Shown here piece after piece: positions 8,517-17,612 of a stretch of DNA of 64,000 nucleotides (within the stretch, counting starts at the first letter, position 1; every line of letters begins with the position of its first letter). Source of the DNA: LVI-A0039 sp033105485 (GTDB taxonomy: Bacteria; Bacillota_I; Bacilli_A; UBA3375); assembly GCA_033105485.1 (NCBI GenBank), contig CP136956.1, positions 1,550,001 through 1,614,000 of the forward strand, in the 5' to 3' direction. The notes beneath the pieces are model-generated. The model did not search any database. It was not told the DNA's origin and saw only the letters and a program-made list of their open reading frames with translations. Position numbers and translations under genes: made by a program.

Positions 8517-8731
8517 ATAAAAAAAGCCAAGTTTGAGGGAACTTGACTTTAACTTTTTATAAAGTTTGAGGAGAAAGAAATTTATTTCTTCTTGAGTTTG
8601 TTAAGTTGTATGTTTGAGGGAACATACTTAAGCAATGAGGATTTGCCACTTAACGGTTTAGAATTTCAAGTTTGAGGAGAATGAAATTCTAGTTGAACTA
8701 AGTTAGTAGTTCGTGTAATCATATGATTACT
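8517..8731 (-). ncRNA. Candidate small RNA with repeated CCUCA loops
   Basis: Read on the minus strand, this roughly 215-nt stretch starts just after an extended -10 and ends in a terminator with a 7-T tract. It contains five CCTCA motifs (plus-strand TGAGG at 8534, 8567, 8615, 8636 and 8673). Four lie in hairpin loops: 8608-8627 (7-bp stem, loop CCCTCA), 8660-8690 (9-bp stem), a weaker stem around 8636, and the terminator 8524-8549 (10-bp stem, loop CCCTCA). The fifth lies between stems. C-rich loops complementary to Shine-Dalgarno GAGG suggest a regulator of translation, as in LhrC-type RNAs. It could instead be an ispH 3' UTR or a leader of the M28 gene. Confidence 0.6.
8524..8549 (-). terminator. 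Terminator hairpin with CCCTCA loop
   Basis: AAGCCAAGTT (8524-8533) pairs with AACTTGACTT (8540-8549) with one G-U. It is followed on the minus strand by seven Ts (8519-8525). The loop carries the CCTCA motif repeated upstream. Confidence 0.85.
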
Positions 8732-8742
8732 ACCAAATTTTA
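8715..8742 (-). promoter_or_regulatory. Extended -10 and start-site palindrome of the candidate RNA
   Basis: On the minus strand TGG-TAAAAT (8737-8745) forms an extended -10. It is followed about 7 bases later by the perfect 16-bp palindrome GTAATCATATGATTAC (8715-8730). The palindrome could be an operator or a 5'-stabilising hairpin. No good -35 is visible. Confidence 0.45.
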
Positions 8743-8770
8743 CCACATTATGCGCAATCTAATGTGTTTT

Positions 8771-9712
8771 TTATGTGTGTTTTGCACGTGGGATGATTCG
8801 ATCGTGGTTAATTTTAGATGTATTATCCCATGTGTTTTCATCATTTTTATCAAAATTCTCAATAAAGTTAATAATTTCGCTTGTAATAATTGTTGGTGTA
8901 GAAGCACCTGATGTAACACCGATAACATCATAATCTAATAAAATGTTTGTATCTAACTCTTCTAAGTTGTTGACTCTGATTGCAGGAGTGTCTGCAATCT
9001 CTTCGGAGATTTGGACTAACCTGTTAGTATTATTACTTTTCGGGTCTCCAACAACTACTGTCAAATCACATAGTTTAGCCATTTCACTTACAGCTTCTTG
9101 ACGCATACTTGTTGAATTACAAATTTCATTAATGATCTCAAGTGTTGGATATAGTTTCTTCGCTTGCTTCATAATTTTAGCAGTATCCCAAACTGACATT
9201 GTAGTTTGGTTTGTAATACATAACTTATCATTAGCTAACTGTAAGTTTTCTATATCTGTAATATTAGAAACTAAGTGAATACGTGTTGGGTTAATTCCAA
9301 TCGCTCCTTCAGGCTCAGGGTGGTTTTGTTTCCCAATGTAGATAACATCATATCCATGATTTAATTTTTCAGTAATAACATCATGTGTTTTGTAAACATC
9401 AATACATGTTGCATCTACGACATTTAGTCCTTTGTTAGTTGCTTTAGTAATTAAGTGGGGATCGATTCCATGAGCAGTAATAATTACAGTACCAGTAGTA
9501 ACTTGATCTAGCATTTTACGTCTTGAGCTACCTTTTAATGTAATAATTCCTTTCTTAGTAAGCACATCAGTAATGTTTTGATTGTGCACAATTTCCCCTA
9601 ATAAATAGATAGGTTTACTAATGGATTCATCGGCTAAAACCTTAGCCACAACTTGGAGTGCGTTTACAACTCCGTGACAATATCCTCGTGGTGTAATTTT
9701 TATAACTTTCAT
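8771..9712 (-). CDS. ispH: 4-hydroxy-3-methylbut-2-enyl diphosphate reductase (MEP pathway)
   Basis: This 313-residue protein has the three cysteines that bind the Fe-S cluster, in GYCHGVVNAL near the start, DATCIDVYKTHD and NEICNSTSMRQ. IspH converts HMBPP to IPP and DMAPP, the last step of the MEP isoprenoid pathway. ATG 9712 is chosen because the family begins at MKVIKITPRGYCHGV and GAGAGGA precedes it; an upstream in-frame ATG would overlap the opposite promoter. The C-terminus (HDRIIPRAKHT) extends slightly past the usual domain. ispG, the preceding enzyme, is at the right edge of the window. Confidence 0.95.
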   Translation of the reverse strand: MKVIKITPRGYCHGVVNALQVVAKVLADESISKPIYLLGEIVHNQNITDVLTKKGIITLKGSSRRKMLDQVTTGTVIITAHGIDPHLITKATNKGLNVVDATCIDVYKTHDVITEKLNHGYDVIYIGKQNHPEPEGAIGINPTRIHLVSNITDIENLQLANDKLCITNQTTMSVWDTAKIMKQAKKLYPTLEIINEICNSTSMRQEAVSEMAKLCDLTVVVGDPKSNNTNRLVQISEEIADTPAIRVNNLEELDTNILLDYDVIGVTSGASTPTIITSEIINFIENFDKNDENTWDNTSKINHDRIIPRAKHT

Positions 9713-9783
9713 AGTATCAAGTCCTCTCTTATTTGAGATAATTATAGCATATATTGTGTTATAATTATATAGATAGGAGAGCA

Positions 9784-10524
9784 ATGCGTGTGATGATTGA
9801 TATTAGTTATGATGGAAGCCAATTTGAAGGTTTTGCATCACAACCTCACGGTCGAACTGTGGCCGATAATTTAGGGGAAGTTTTAAACCGTATCTATAAG
9901 CAAAAGGTAAATTTATATGGTTCAAGTAGAACCGATAGTAAAGTATCTGCAAAAACTCAATATATTGTTTTCGATCCACCGTTTGAAATAAAGCCTGATA
10001 ATATTGTTCGTGCAATCAATGCTATCGCGCCTAAATCAATATATTGTAAAAGTGCACAGCTAGTAGCTGACCGCTATATGCCCCGTCACAATGTTGAGTA
10101 TAAAACATATAAATATACAATAACAAGTGAGTATGCTCCAATCTATAGACATATTGAGTATTATGTTAGACAACAATTAGATGTTGAGAAAATGCAAATT
10201 GGTGCTAATTACTTAATTGGGACGCACGATTTCGGCTCATTTTGTTCAGCTAATACTGATATTGAAGATAAGGTTAGAACGATTACAAAACTCAGTGTTG
10301 AGGCAGTTAATAACCGTGTTGTAATTACTGTTTCAGGAGATGGTTTCTTGTACAATATGGTCCGAATTATTGTTGGAACATTAATAGAATTTGGACTTGG
10401 TAAAGCAGATCCGCATTCTATGAACCAAATTTTAGAAGCAAAAGATAGATCAAAAGCGTATGCAACTGCTCCGGCTCATGGGCTGATGCTTGAATACATT
10501 CAATTGGAAGGACAAAATGACTAA
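9784..10524 (+). CDS. truA: tRNA pseudouridine synthase A
   Basis: This 246-residue protein has the TruA pattern: ISYDGSQFEGFASQP at the start, the catalytic-Asp region SSRTDSKVSAKTQ near residue 55, and GDGFLYNMVRIIVGTLIEFG near 200. TruA makes pseudouridine at tRNA positions 38-40. The usual GRTDAGVHA is replaced by SRTDSKVSA, keeping the Arg-Thr-Asp. ATG 9784 follows TAGGAGAGCA at good spacing. Its last eight bases overlap the next gene, so the two are coupled. Confidence 0.92.
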   Translation: MRVMIDISYDGSQFEGFASQPHGRTVADNLGEVLNRIYKQKVNLYGSSRTDSKVSAKTQYIVFDPPFEIKPDNIVRAINAIAPKSIYCKSAQLVADRYMPRHNVEYKTYKYTITSEYAPIYRHIEYYVRQQLDVEKMQIGANYLIGTHDFGSFCSANTDIEDKVRTITKLSVEAVNNRVVITVSGDGFLYNMVRIIVGTLIEFGLGKADPHSMNQILEAKDRSKAYATAPAHGLMLEYIQLEGQND

Positions 10525-11845
10525 AGGTAGTATTTATAAAAATGTAAGTGTGGTAGATTATTCATTTCAGGGATTAGGAGTTGTTAAAATTGATAACTTC
10601 ACAATCTTTGTACCGTTTGTAAAAACAGGTGATGAAATCGACATTGAAATTACAGACTTAAAAAAGAACTTTGGATATGGTAAAGCACTAAACTACGATT
10701 TAAATAAAGTTGAGTGTCCATATTATTATGAGTGTGGATCATGTAATATGATGCATATGCCATATGGTGAACAAATAGGGCTTAAGCAAAAGACACTTTT
10801 AAACCTTATGCACAAAAATCTAATCTATTCAAAATTAGAATATTTTTGTTCGACAGATAATCGTGAACAATACCGTAATAAAATCTCGTTACCTGTTCAT
10901 CATGTTGAAGGTAAACTGCGTTTAGGTTATTACAGACGTTCATCTCATAATTTAATTCCAATTACAAAATGTAATCTAGCAAATGATACTTTAAACAGTC
11001 TAATTACACCAATTGAGGATATATTAAATCAAATCGGTGAACACTCATATAATTACCGAAATATGCGAGGAAATGTTCGTCACGTTGTATTACGTGGGAA
11101 TAGTGATAACGTAATGGTAACTATTACAACTCAAACAGGTAAACTTAAAGATGAAGATTACTTAGTAAGTGAGCTAAACAAGTATGACTTTATTAAATCA
11201 ATTATTATAAATACTCAAAAGTCTAAATCAAGAGTTATTTTAGGAAATAAAAATCGCGTTATTTTTGGAAACCAATATATTGATTTAGAGCTAGCAGGAA
11301 AAAACTTTAAAGTTAAACCAAATGCATTCTTTCAAGTAAACCAAGAAATGACAAATAATATTTTTGACTATATAAATGAACAAGTTGATTTTACAAACAA
11401 GAATGTAATAGATGCTTTCTGTGGAACTGGAACAATTGGTCTAGCACTTGCAAATGATGCTAAATCAATTGTCGGTATCGAAATTGATCGTGAAGCTGTC
11501 GAGTCTGCAAACTTAAATAAAGAACTGCTAGAACTAGATAACGTTAAATATATTTGTGATGACATTGAAAATGCGATTGTAAAACTAGATATAGATGGAT
11601 TTGATGTTGCAATTGTTGATCCACCTCGTAGTGGTCTTGCTCAAAACATGAAGCAAGCATTGGTAGCAATGCAATTAAATGAGATTGTGTATATTTCTTG
11701 TGATCCATCAACTCTAATGCGTGATATTGGAGAACTGATGATGCACTATGAGGTTGAAACAATTAAGGGGTTCGACATGTTCCCAAATACAAACCATATT
11801 GAGACTGTGGCTCATTTAAAATTAAGAAAGGACAAAGATGAATAA
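10517..11845 (+). CDS. 23S rRNA (uracil-5-)-methyltransferase, RumA/RlmD family
   Basis: This 442-residue protein has an N-terminal TRAM-like domain and a Fe-S cysteine cluster (ECPYYYECGSCNMMHMPYGEQ region, residues about 66-86). It continues with the SAM motif DAFCGTGTIGLALA, then DPPRSGL and the catalytic YISCDPSTLMRD. The family methylates C5 of uridine in 23S rRNA (U1939 and/or U747). ATG 10517 follows GGAAGGAC and overlaps truA by eight bases. RlmD, RlmC and RlmCD relatives cannot be told apart here. Confidence 0.9.
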   Translation: MTKGSIYKNVSVVDYSFQGLGVVKIDNFTIFVPFVKTGDEIDIEITDLKKNFGYGKALNYDLNKVECPYYYECGSCNMMHMPYGEQIGLKQKTLLNLMHKNLIYSKLEYFCSTDNREQYRNKISLPVHHVEGKLRLGYYRRSSHNLIPITKCNLANDTLNSLITPIEDILNQIGEHSYNYRNMRGNVRHVVLRGNSDNVMVTITTQTGKLKDEDYLVSELNKYDFIKSIIINTQKSKSRVILGNKNRVIFGNQYIDLELAGKNFKVKPNAFFQVNQEMTNNIFDYINEQVDFTNKNVIDAFCGTGTIGLALANDAKSIVGIEIDREAVESANLNKELLELDNVKYICDDIENAIVKLDIDGFDVAIVDPPRSGLAQNMKQALVAMQLNEIVYISCDPSTLMRDIGELMMHYEVETIKGFDMFPNTNHIETVAHLKLRKDKDE

Positions 11846-12830
11846 ACCAATTATTTTAGCAGTAGAAACAAGTTGTGATGAAACATCGATTGCAATTATT
11901 GATGGAACAAATAAATTACATAGTTTAGTTACTAATACGCAAATGGAAGTATTTGCTGAAATTGGTGGTGTTGTACCAGAGATGGCATCACGTATGCACG
12001 TTGATAACATTTTACCAATTTATAATCAAGCTCTAAAAGAAGCCAAGATAACAATTGATGATATTGATTGTATTGCTGTAACAAATGGACCTGGTTTAGT
12101 TGGAGCACTATTAATTGGAGTGAACTTTGCAAAAACAATTGCAATGGTTCATAATAAACCAATTATTGGTGTAAATCACTTACATGGTCATATTCATGCT
12201 TTGGACTTAGAAAACGAAGTTAAATACCCACACTTATCACTAATTGTATCGGGTGGTCATACTGAACTTATCTATATGCCTAAACGAGGAGAGTATCAAA
12301 AAGTAGGCCAAACTTTAGATGATGCAGCAGGTGAAAGTTATGATAAAGTTGCAAGAATACTAGGTGTTGGTTATCCAGGTGGACCTGTAATCGACAAGCT
12401 TGCGCAAGAAGGTGAAGATAAATATGATTTACCAATGCCGAAAAATGACGGAAGTTTAGATTTTAGTTTTTCTGGTTTGAAAAGTGCAAGTTTTAATGCT
12501 GCTAATATTGCCAAGATGAAAGGTGAAGAAATTAATCATAAGGACTTTGCTTGTTCATTTCAAACAAGAGTAGTTACTACTTTAATTAATAAACTAGAAC
12601 TTGCAAAAGAAAAATACAATCCAATGCAAGTATCTATTGTCGGAGGAGTTAGTGCGAATAGTGAACTGAAAAAGCAAGCTAAAGCGAGACTTGGAGATGT
12701 AATCATTCCAAGTTTAACGTACTCAACGGATAATGCAGCAATGATTGCAAGTAGTGCATTAGTAAATTATGAACTTAATAATTTTGCAGATGTAATTTCA
12801 ATTAATGCGAACCCGAGTATGCACATATAG
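11838..12830 (+). CDS. tsaD: tRNA N6-threonylcarbamoyladenosine synthase subunit TsaD
   Basis: This 330-residue ASKHA-fold protein begins ILAVETSCDETSIAII and has the metal-binding HLHGHIHA near residue 113, the SGGHTEL motif and the C-terminal YSTDNAAMIA. TsaD transfers threonylcarbamoyl to A37 of ANN-decoding tRNAs with TsaB and TsaE. The ATG overlaps the upstream methyltransferase by eight bases after AAAGGACAAAG. With truA and the rRNA methyltransferase it forms an RNA-modification operon. Confidence 0.96.
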   Translation: MNKPIILAVETSCDETSIAIIDGTNKLHSLVTNTQMEVFAEIGGVVPEMASRMHVDNILPIYNQALKEAKITIDDIDCIAVTNGPGLVGALLIGVNFAKTIAMVHNKPIIGVNHLHGHIHALDLENEVKYPHLSLIVSGGHTELIYMPKRGEYQKVGQTLDDAAGESYDKVARILGVGYPGGPVIDKLAQEGEDKYDLPMPKNDGSLDFSFSGLKSASFNAANIAKMKGEEINHKDFACSFQTRVVTTLINKLELAKEKYNPMQVSIVGGVSANSELKKQAKARLGDVIIPSLTYSTDNAAMIASSALVNYELNNFADVISINANPSMHI

Positions 12831-12841
12831 GAGAAAATAGG

Positions 12842-14191
12842 ATGAAGAAAATTATCATTAGTATTGTTTTAACATTAGTTATTACATACATAGTAGGAAT
12901 TGGATTATTTAGTTTCTTTGTTGCACCTAACACGTATGTTGGGGATTTAAGTTTATCAATGATAAACTTTAATGATTTAGAGCAAAAAGTTACTGAGCAA
13001 TTCGAAACAAAAACAATCAAAATAGATGATGTGAAAATCACAAACTATGAGGAAAAATTAACTAGTCTTGGTGCTAGTGTAGATAGTCAGAAACTGTATC
13101 AAGATATAAAAACAAATCAAACTGCTTATAAGTGGCCATTTGAAATTGCTGCTAAAAGTACGTTTGAACTTAAAGACTACGTTAGTGTTGATGATAAAGT
13201 TTTAACAAATCAACTTACGGAAGCAAACTTTTTTGAAACTGAAGGTCGAACTGCAGCTAAGGACGCATATTTAGAACTAAATAATGAAACCAACACATAT
13301 GATGTTGTTCCTGCAACTGAAGGAACAATTATTGATAAAAAGTTATTCGTATCAGCAGTTTCTAAGGCAATCGTTGATTTAGAGCCATCGATTAGTACAG
13401 AAAAGTATTATAAAGTGGCAGCAAATGATACAGATAAACTTCAGGCTGATGCAGACAAACTAAATGAGCGTATTAATCGTTATGTAGCAATGAAAATCGG
13501 GGATGATGAATTAGAAGTTGATAAAGAAACATTAGCTTCTTCATTATACATTGATGATAATGGTGACGTTGCAGTTGATAGTTCAATTTTATATTGGTAT
13601 CTATATGATTTATCTTTAGAATACGATAGCGCAGAGGTAGGTGCGGGGTATCGTACGGTAACGGAATCAAACGTTGACCCGGCATATGAGGAAATCGTTG
13701 CGGGACTAATTTCTGATGAAAATGTTGATGTAATTGGGGAAGCTCCAATTGAAGATGATCATGAGACATTTAAGCAAAAAGCCAAAACTGATGCATCGAC
13801 ATATATTGAAGTTAATATTGGTCAACAACTAATGTGGGTTTACAAAGATGATGAGTTATTAGTTCAAACACCAGTAGTAACAGGTAGTGCAGCTGATGGA
13901 TGGGATACTCCAGTAGGAGAGTATACAATTATTGATAAAGAAACTGATAAAGTATTGAACGGATCAACGGTTGGATTCGACTATAAGGTTCCTGTCAATT
14001 ATTGGATGCGTCTTACGAATAGTGGAATTGGTATTCACGATATTGATTGGTTGGATACAAGTAATGCTTGGGACTCACGTTCAGTATATGAACTTCAAGG
14101 TTCACATGGGTGTATAAATGTACCGAATGATGTAATGTCAACAGTTTATAATAATATTCCTGTTGGTACACCAGTATATGTAACAGCATAA
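12842..14191 (+). CDS. L,D-transpeptidase (YkuD), membrane-anchored, copy 1
   Basis: This 449-residue protein has one N-terminal membrane helix (residues 4-26) and a long extracytoplasmic region resembling putative peptidoglycan-binding (PG4-type) domains. A C-terminal YkuD domain starts near residue 320. The catalytic motif is GSHGCINVPND with Cys424, preceded by GIGIHDIDW. YkuD enzymes form 3-3 peptidoglycan cross-links or attach proteins to the wall. It follows tsaD by 11 bases behind GGAGAAAATAGG. The next gene is a close paralogue of the same length. Confidence 0.9.
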   Translation: MKKIIISIVLTLVITYIVGIGLFSFFVAPNTYVGDLSLSMINFNDLEQKVTEQFETKTIKIDDVKITNYEEKLTSLGASVDSQKLYQDIKTNQTAYKWPFEIAAKSTFELKDYVSVDDKVLTNQLTEANFFETEGRTAAKDAYLELNNETNTYDVVPATEGTIIDKKLFVSAVSKAIVDLEPSISTEKYYKVAANDTDKLQADADKLNERINRYVAMKIGDDELEVDKETLASSLYIDDNGDVAVDSSILYWYLYDLSLEYDSAEVGAGYRTVTESNVDPAYEEIVAGLISDENVDVIGEAPIEDDHETFKQKAKTDASTYIEVNIGQQLMWVYKDDELLVQTPVVTGSAADGWDTPVGEYTIIDKETDKVLNGSTVGFDYKVPVNYWMRLTNSGIGIHDIDWLDTSNAWDSRSVYELQGSHGCINVPNDVMSTVYNNIPVGTPVYVTA

Positions 14192-14197
14192 AAAAAG

Positions 14198-14226
14198 GAG
14201 GTTGATTTTATATCAACTTCTTTTTT
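14198..14226 (+). terminator. Terminator after L,D-transpeptidase 1
   Basis: GAGGTTGAT (14198-14206) pairs with ATCAACTTC (14212-14220), followed by TTTTTT. It separates the two transpeptidase genes into different transcripts. Confidence 0.88.
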
Positions 14227-14255
14227 CGTTATTAACCATAACCATAAATGCCATA

Positions 14256-14264
14256 TGTTATAAT
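14256..14264 (+). promoter_or_regulatory. Extended -10 promoter of L,D-transpeptidase 2
   Basis: TGT-TATAAT lies 20 bases upstream of the ATG and follows the terminator of copy 1. No clear -35 is visible. It implies that copy 2 is expressed independently. Confidence 0.6.
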
Positions 14265-14284
14265 ACTTGTAGAAAGAGAGTGAA

Positions 14285-15637
14285 ATGAATAAAAGCAAAG
14301 TTATTATTGGGATTATCATTTCGATAGTAGTTATATATTTACTTGGTGTATTCACTTTTAGCCAAAGAATACTACCAAATACAACTTTAAGCGATCATCC
14401 AGTATCGATGATTAGCAAATCTAGCTTAGATAAAGAAGTGAAGCAAATTTTTGCATCACAAGAAATTCAAATTATTGATGATGTGGTTACAAATTATAGT
14501 GTAAAACTTACTGATTTAGGGGCAACTATTGATGCGAAAAGCTTAGCAGCAGACTTATCTGCTAACCAAAATGCATGGAAATGGCCTGTGAATTTATTTA
14601 CTGATCAAGATTATGATTTAACTAAATATATTGAAGTCGATGAGGGCCAATTAAATGGAAAGTTAGTAACTGATAAATTATTAACTGATGACAATAGAAC
14701 AAAATCAACAAACGCAAAAACTTATTTTGCAAAAAAAGATGGAGTTTATAAAATTAAAGAAGAAGTATATGGAAATATCATCAATGCTAAATTTAATGAA
14801 GCCTTAATTGAAGCGATTAAAAATGGTGATGAAAGTTTTGATGCAACTAAATATTACAAGAAACCATCTGTTGTGACAGCTGACTTACAAGATGATGTTG
14901 ACTTACTTAACTCAAGAATCAATCGTGATATGACAATTGTATTCGGAGATGATGAAGTCGAAGTTCCGAAAGCTGATATTGCAAGTTTTATCTTTATTGA
15001 TGATGAAGGTAACATTGATGTTGATAACACAACTTTATACAACTATATTTATAACTTATCTTTAGAGTATGATAATGTTGCAAAGGTAAATGGAAAACGT
15101 GTTGTGACAACTTATAATGCAGACACTGCTTACTATAAGATTGAAAATGAATTACTTGCTGATAGTGATAGTGCGATTAAAGCGGAAACGGGTGTGGAAA
15201 CATTCAATCAAGCATCAAATCAAACTTCAGTTCCAACAAGTAGTACATATATCGAAGTTAGCATTAGCCAACAATATATGTGGTTATACAATGATGGTGA
15301 ATTAGTATTAGGTACTCCAGTAGTTACTGGAAATGTTAAAGAAGGTTGGGATACTCCAACTGGTACATTTAGTGTTTGGAATAAAGAAACTAACAAAGTA
15401 TTAAATGGAGCATCAGTCGGTTATGACTATGAAGTACCTGTTGACTATTGGATGGCGATTGATTACACTGGAGTAGGTATTCACGATATCGACTGGCTAA
15501 ACAGTGGTAATGCCGAAGCATCACGCAATGTTTATAAAACTGATGGATCACATGGATGTATTAATACACCAGATGATCTAATGGCTACTGTATACAACAA
15601 TACCCCTCTTGGGACACCAGTATACGTAATGCCATAA
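14285..15637 (+). CDS. L,D-transpeptidase (YkuD), membrane-anchored, copy 2
   Basis: This 450-residue paralogue of the preceding gene has the same layout: an N-terminal membrane helix (residues 6-24), a long wall-facing region, and a YkuD domain ending in GSHGCINTPDD with Cys425. Shared landmarks include the INRD/INRY segment, YNLSLEYD and TPVVTGNVKEGWDTPTG. The duplication looks old because the two differ at many positions. It has its own promoter and terminator, so the two copies may work under different conditions. Confidence 0.9.
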   Translation: MNKSKVIIGIIISIVVIYLLGVFTFSQRILPNTTLSDHPVSMISKSSLDKEVKQIFASQEIQIIDDVVTNYSVKLTDLGATIDAKSLAADLSANQNAWKWPVNLFTDQDYDLTKYIEVDEGQLNGKLVTDKLLTDDNRTKSTNAKTYFAKKDGVYKIKEEVYGNIINAKFNEALIEAIKNGDESFDATKYYKKPSVVTADLQDDVDLLNSRINRDMTIVFGDDEVEVPKADIASFIFIDDEGNIDVDNTTLYNYIYNLSLEYDNVAKVNGKRVVTTYNADTAYYKIENELLADSDSAIKAETGVETFNQASNQTSVPTSSTYIEVSISQQYMWLYNDGELVLGTPVVTGNVKEGWDTPTGTFSVWNKETNKVLNGASVGYDYEVPVDYWMAIDYTGVGIHDIDWLNSGNAEASRNVYKTDGSHGCINTPDDLMATVYNNTPLGTPVYVMP

Positions 15638-15644
15638 TAAAACT

Positions 15645-15668
15645 AGGAGAGTTAGCTCTCCTTTTTTG
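15645..15668 (+). terminator. Terminator after L,D-transpeptidase 2
   Basis: GGAGAG (15646-15651) pairs with CTCTCC (15656-15661) around a TTAG loop, followed by TTTTTT. Confidence 0.88.
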
Positions 15669-15687
15669 TTTGTTAAGAAAGGATAGA

Positions 15688-17553
15688 ATGGCAAGATTGA
15701 ATGATATGCAGATTGCTGCAATTGAGGACAAAGAACCAGTAGTAGTAGTAATTGCTGGGGCTGGTAGTGGTAAAACAACTGTGCTTACACAACGTATTTC
15801 GTATTTATATAAAGTTAATAATGTAAACCCTGAAAATGTTCTCGCAATAACATTTACGAACAAAGCAGCAAATGAAATGAAAGAACGTTTATTAGAAAAA
15901 GAAGGTCCTTATGCGCAGATGAGTTGGATAATGACTTTCCACGCATTAGCAGTTAGAATCATTAGAGCAAATACTGCAGACTTAAAATGGTTTGATAAAG
16001 ACTTTTCGATTATCGATACAGATGATCAATTAAAAATCTTAAAGCAAATCATTAAGGATTTAGGCAAAGACGAGATTAAACCTAAAGAAGCGAGTTATGT
16101 TATTGGTAATGCCAAAAGTTTTGCGAGTACCTTAAGTGAAGTTGAATATAAGATTGACTGGGATTATTTAGATATTTACAAGCAATATGATAAATATTTA
16201 AAAACTCACAATGCAATGGACTTCGATGATTTATTATTATACTGTCATGAGTTACTTAAGAAGCCTGCTGTTCGTACTAAGTATGTTGAAAAGTTTAAAT
16301 ATATTCATGTTGATGAGTTCCAAGATACATCGATTATTCAAAATAATATTTTGAAACTATTATATAGTAAAGTAAATAATATGTTCATTGTTGGGGATGT
16401 CGATCAGTCAATTTATGGTTGGCGTGGAGCAGCAGTGGAGAACATGTTAAATATTGAACGTGAATATGGTAGCAGTAAGATTATTAAACTTGAGCAAAAC
16501 TATCGTTCAACACCAGAAATCTTACAAGCGGCAAATGATTTAATTAGTTACAATACAGCAAGAATTGAAAAGAGTCTATGGACTGATCGTCCAAGTGGAG
16601 ATAAGATTGTGTATAACAGTTTTAATACGATGTTTGCTGAAACTGATTATGTATCAAGAGAAATTGATCGCATGATTGATTATGGTGCAAACTTAGAAGA
16701 AATCGCAGTTTTATATCGTTCAAACTTCCAAAGTAGAAAGATTGAAGAGGCATTAATGAAAAAACAAATTCCATACAAAATTTATGGAGGAATTCGTTTC
16801 TATGAACGTATGGAAATTAAAGATATAATTGCCTACTTACGATTGATTTTAAATCAAGCAGATGAAATAGCATTAAACCGTGTAATAAACGTACCAAAGC
16901 GTAAAATTGGAGATAAAACAATTGAAAAGTTTCGTAATCATCAATCACAAACAGGTGTAACATTATTTGAGAGTGTTAAACAACTTGGCTCAAAAGCTGC
17001 TGTTAACTTTACTGAAATTATTGAAAAGTATAGCGAGGATATTTCAACACGTTTTGAATTTGAGTTTGTAAATTTACTGGCAGATATTAAGTATGAAGAG
17101 TATTTATTAGGAATGGAAGATAGTAGTAAAGTTGAGGAACGCATGCAAAACATTAATGAGTTTAAAGAGGCAGTACTAACTGCGTTAAAAAATGGTAAGA
17201 CATTACGTGAGTACTTAAATGACTTAGCTATTTTTTCAGAAAAAGATGATGTTGAGCAAGACAGTGTAGTACTTAGTACAATCCACGGTGTTAAGGGGCT
17301 TGAGTTTGATAATGTATTTATAATTGGAATGACAGAAGGTCGATTCCCGTCAAGTCGTAGTAGTGAAAGTTTAGAAGAATTAGAAGAAGAAAGACGTTTA
17401 TGCTATGTTGCAGTAACAAGAGCTAAAAAGCATTTAGAATTAACTAGCTATAAGTATGATTTCAAAGGTGATTATCAAAAGCCTTCAGTTTTTATTGAAG
17501 AGATGGAACTTAGTGATGATACAAGTGATTCAGTATTTGATTTTGTGATTTAG
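15688..17553 (+). CDS. UvrD/PcrA-family ATP-dependent DNA helicase
   Basis: This 621-residue superfamily 1A helicase has Walker A GAGSGKTT near residue 29, HVDEFQDTS near 215, GDVDQSIYGWRGA near 240, the QNYRS motif near 277, TIHGVKGLEFD near 535 and RRLCYVAVTRAKKHL near 576. UvrD/PcrA enzymes act in nucleotide excision repair and clear blocked replication. ATG 15688 follows AAGAAAGG and matches the family N-terminus; an upstream TTG lacks support. The protein is about 100 residues shorter than typical PcrA because the C-terminal tail is reduced. Confidence 0.92.
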   Translation: MARLNDMQIAAIEDKEPVVVVIAGAGSGKTTVLTQRISYLYKVNNVNPENVLAITFTNKAANEMKERLLEKEGPYAQMSWIMTFHALAVRIIRANTADLKWFDKDFSIIDTDDQLKILKQIIKDLGKDEIKPKEASYVIGNAKSFASTLSEVEYKIDWDYLDIYKQYDKYLKTHNAMDFDDLLLYCHELLKKPAVRTKYVEKFKYIHVDEFQDTSIIQNNILKLLYSKVNNMFIVGDVDQSIYGWRGAAVENMLNIEREYGSSKIIKLEQNYRSTPEILQAANDLISYNTARIEKSLWTDRPSGDKIVYNSFNTMFAETDYVSREIDRMIDYGANLEEIAVLYRSNFQSRKIEEALMKKQIPYKIYGGIRFYERMEIKDIIAYLRLILNQADEIALNRVINVPKRKIGDKTIEKFRNHQSQTGVTLFESVKQLGSKAAVNFTEIIEKYSEDISTRFEFEFVNLLADIKYEEYLLGMEDSSKVEERMQNINEFKEAVLTALKNGKTLREYLNDLAIFSEKDDVEQDSVVLSTIHGVKGLEFDNVFIIGMTEGRFPSSRSSESLEELEEERRLCYVAVTRAKKHLELTSYKYDFKGDYQKPSVFIEEMELSDDTSDSVFDFVI

Positions 17554-17561
17554 CCCGCTAG

Positions 17562-17590
17562 TTTAAAATGTCAGAAATTTGTGGTATAAT
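17562..17590 (+). promoter_or_regulatory. Promoter of ppaC
   Basis: TGG-TATAAT (17582-17590) forms an extended -10 with a weak TTTAAA (17562-17567) 17 bases upstream. It begins nine bases after the helicase stop. Confidence 0.65.
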
Positions 17591-17612
17591 AACAAGGAAT
17601 GGAAGGAGCAAT

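Noticed and set aside
8517..8731. A rightward CsrA-sponge RNA with GGA loops
   Set aside because: The plus strand shows GAGGGA loops, but there is no terminator on that strand, while the minus strand has a strong one and an extended -10.
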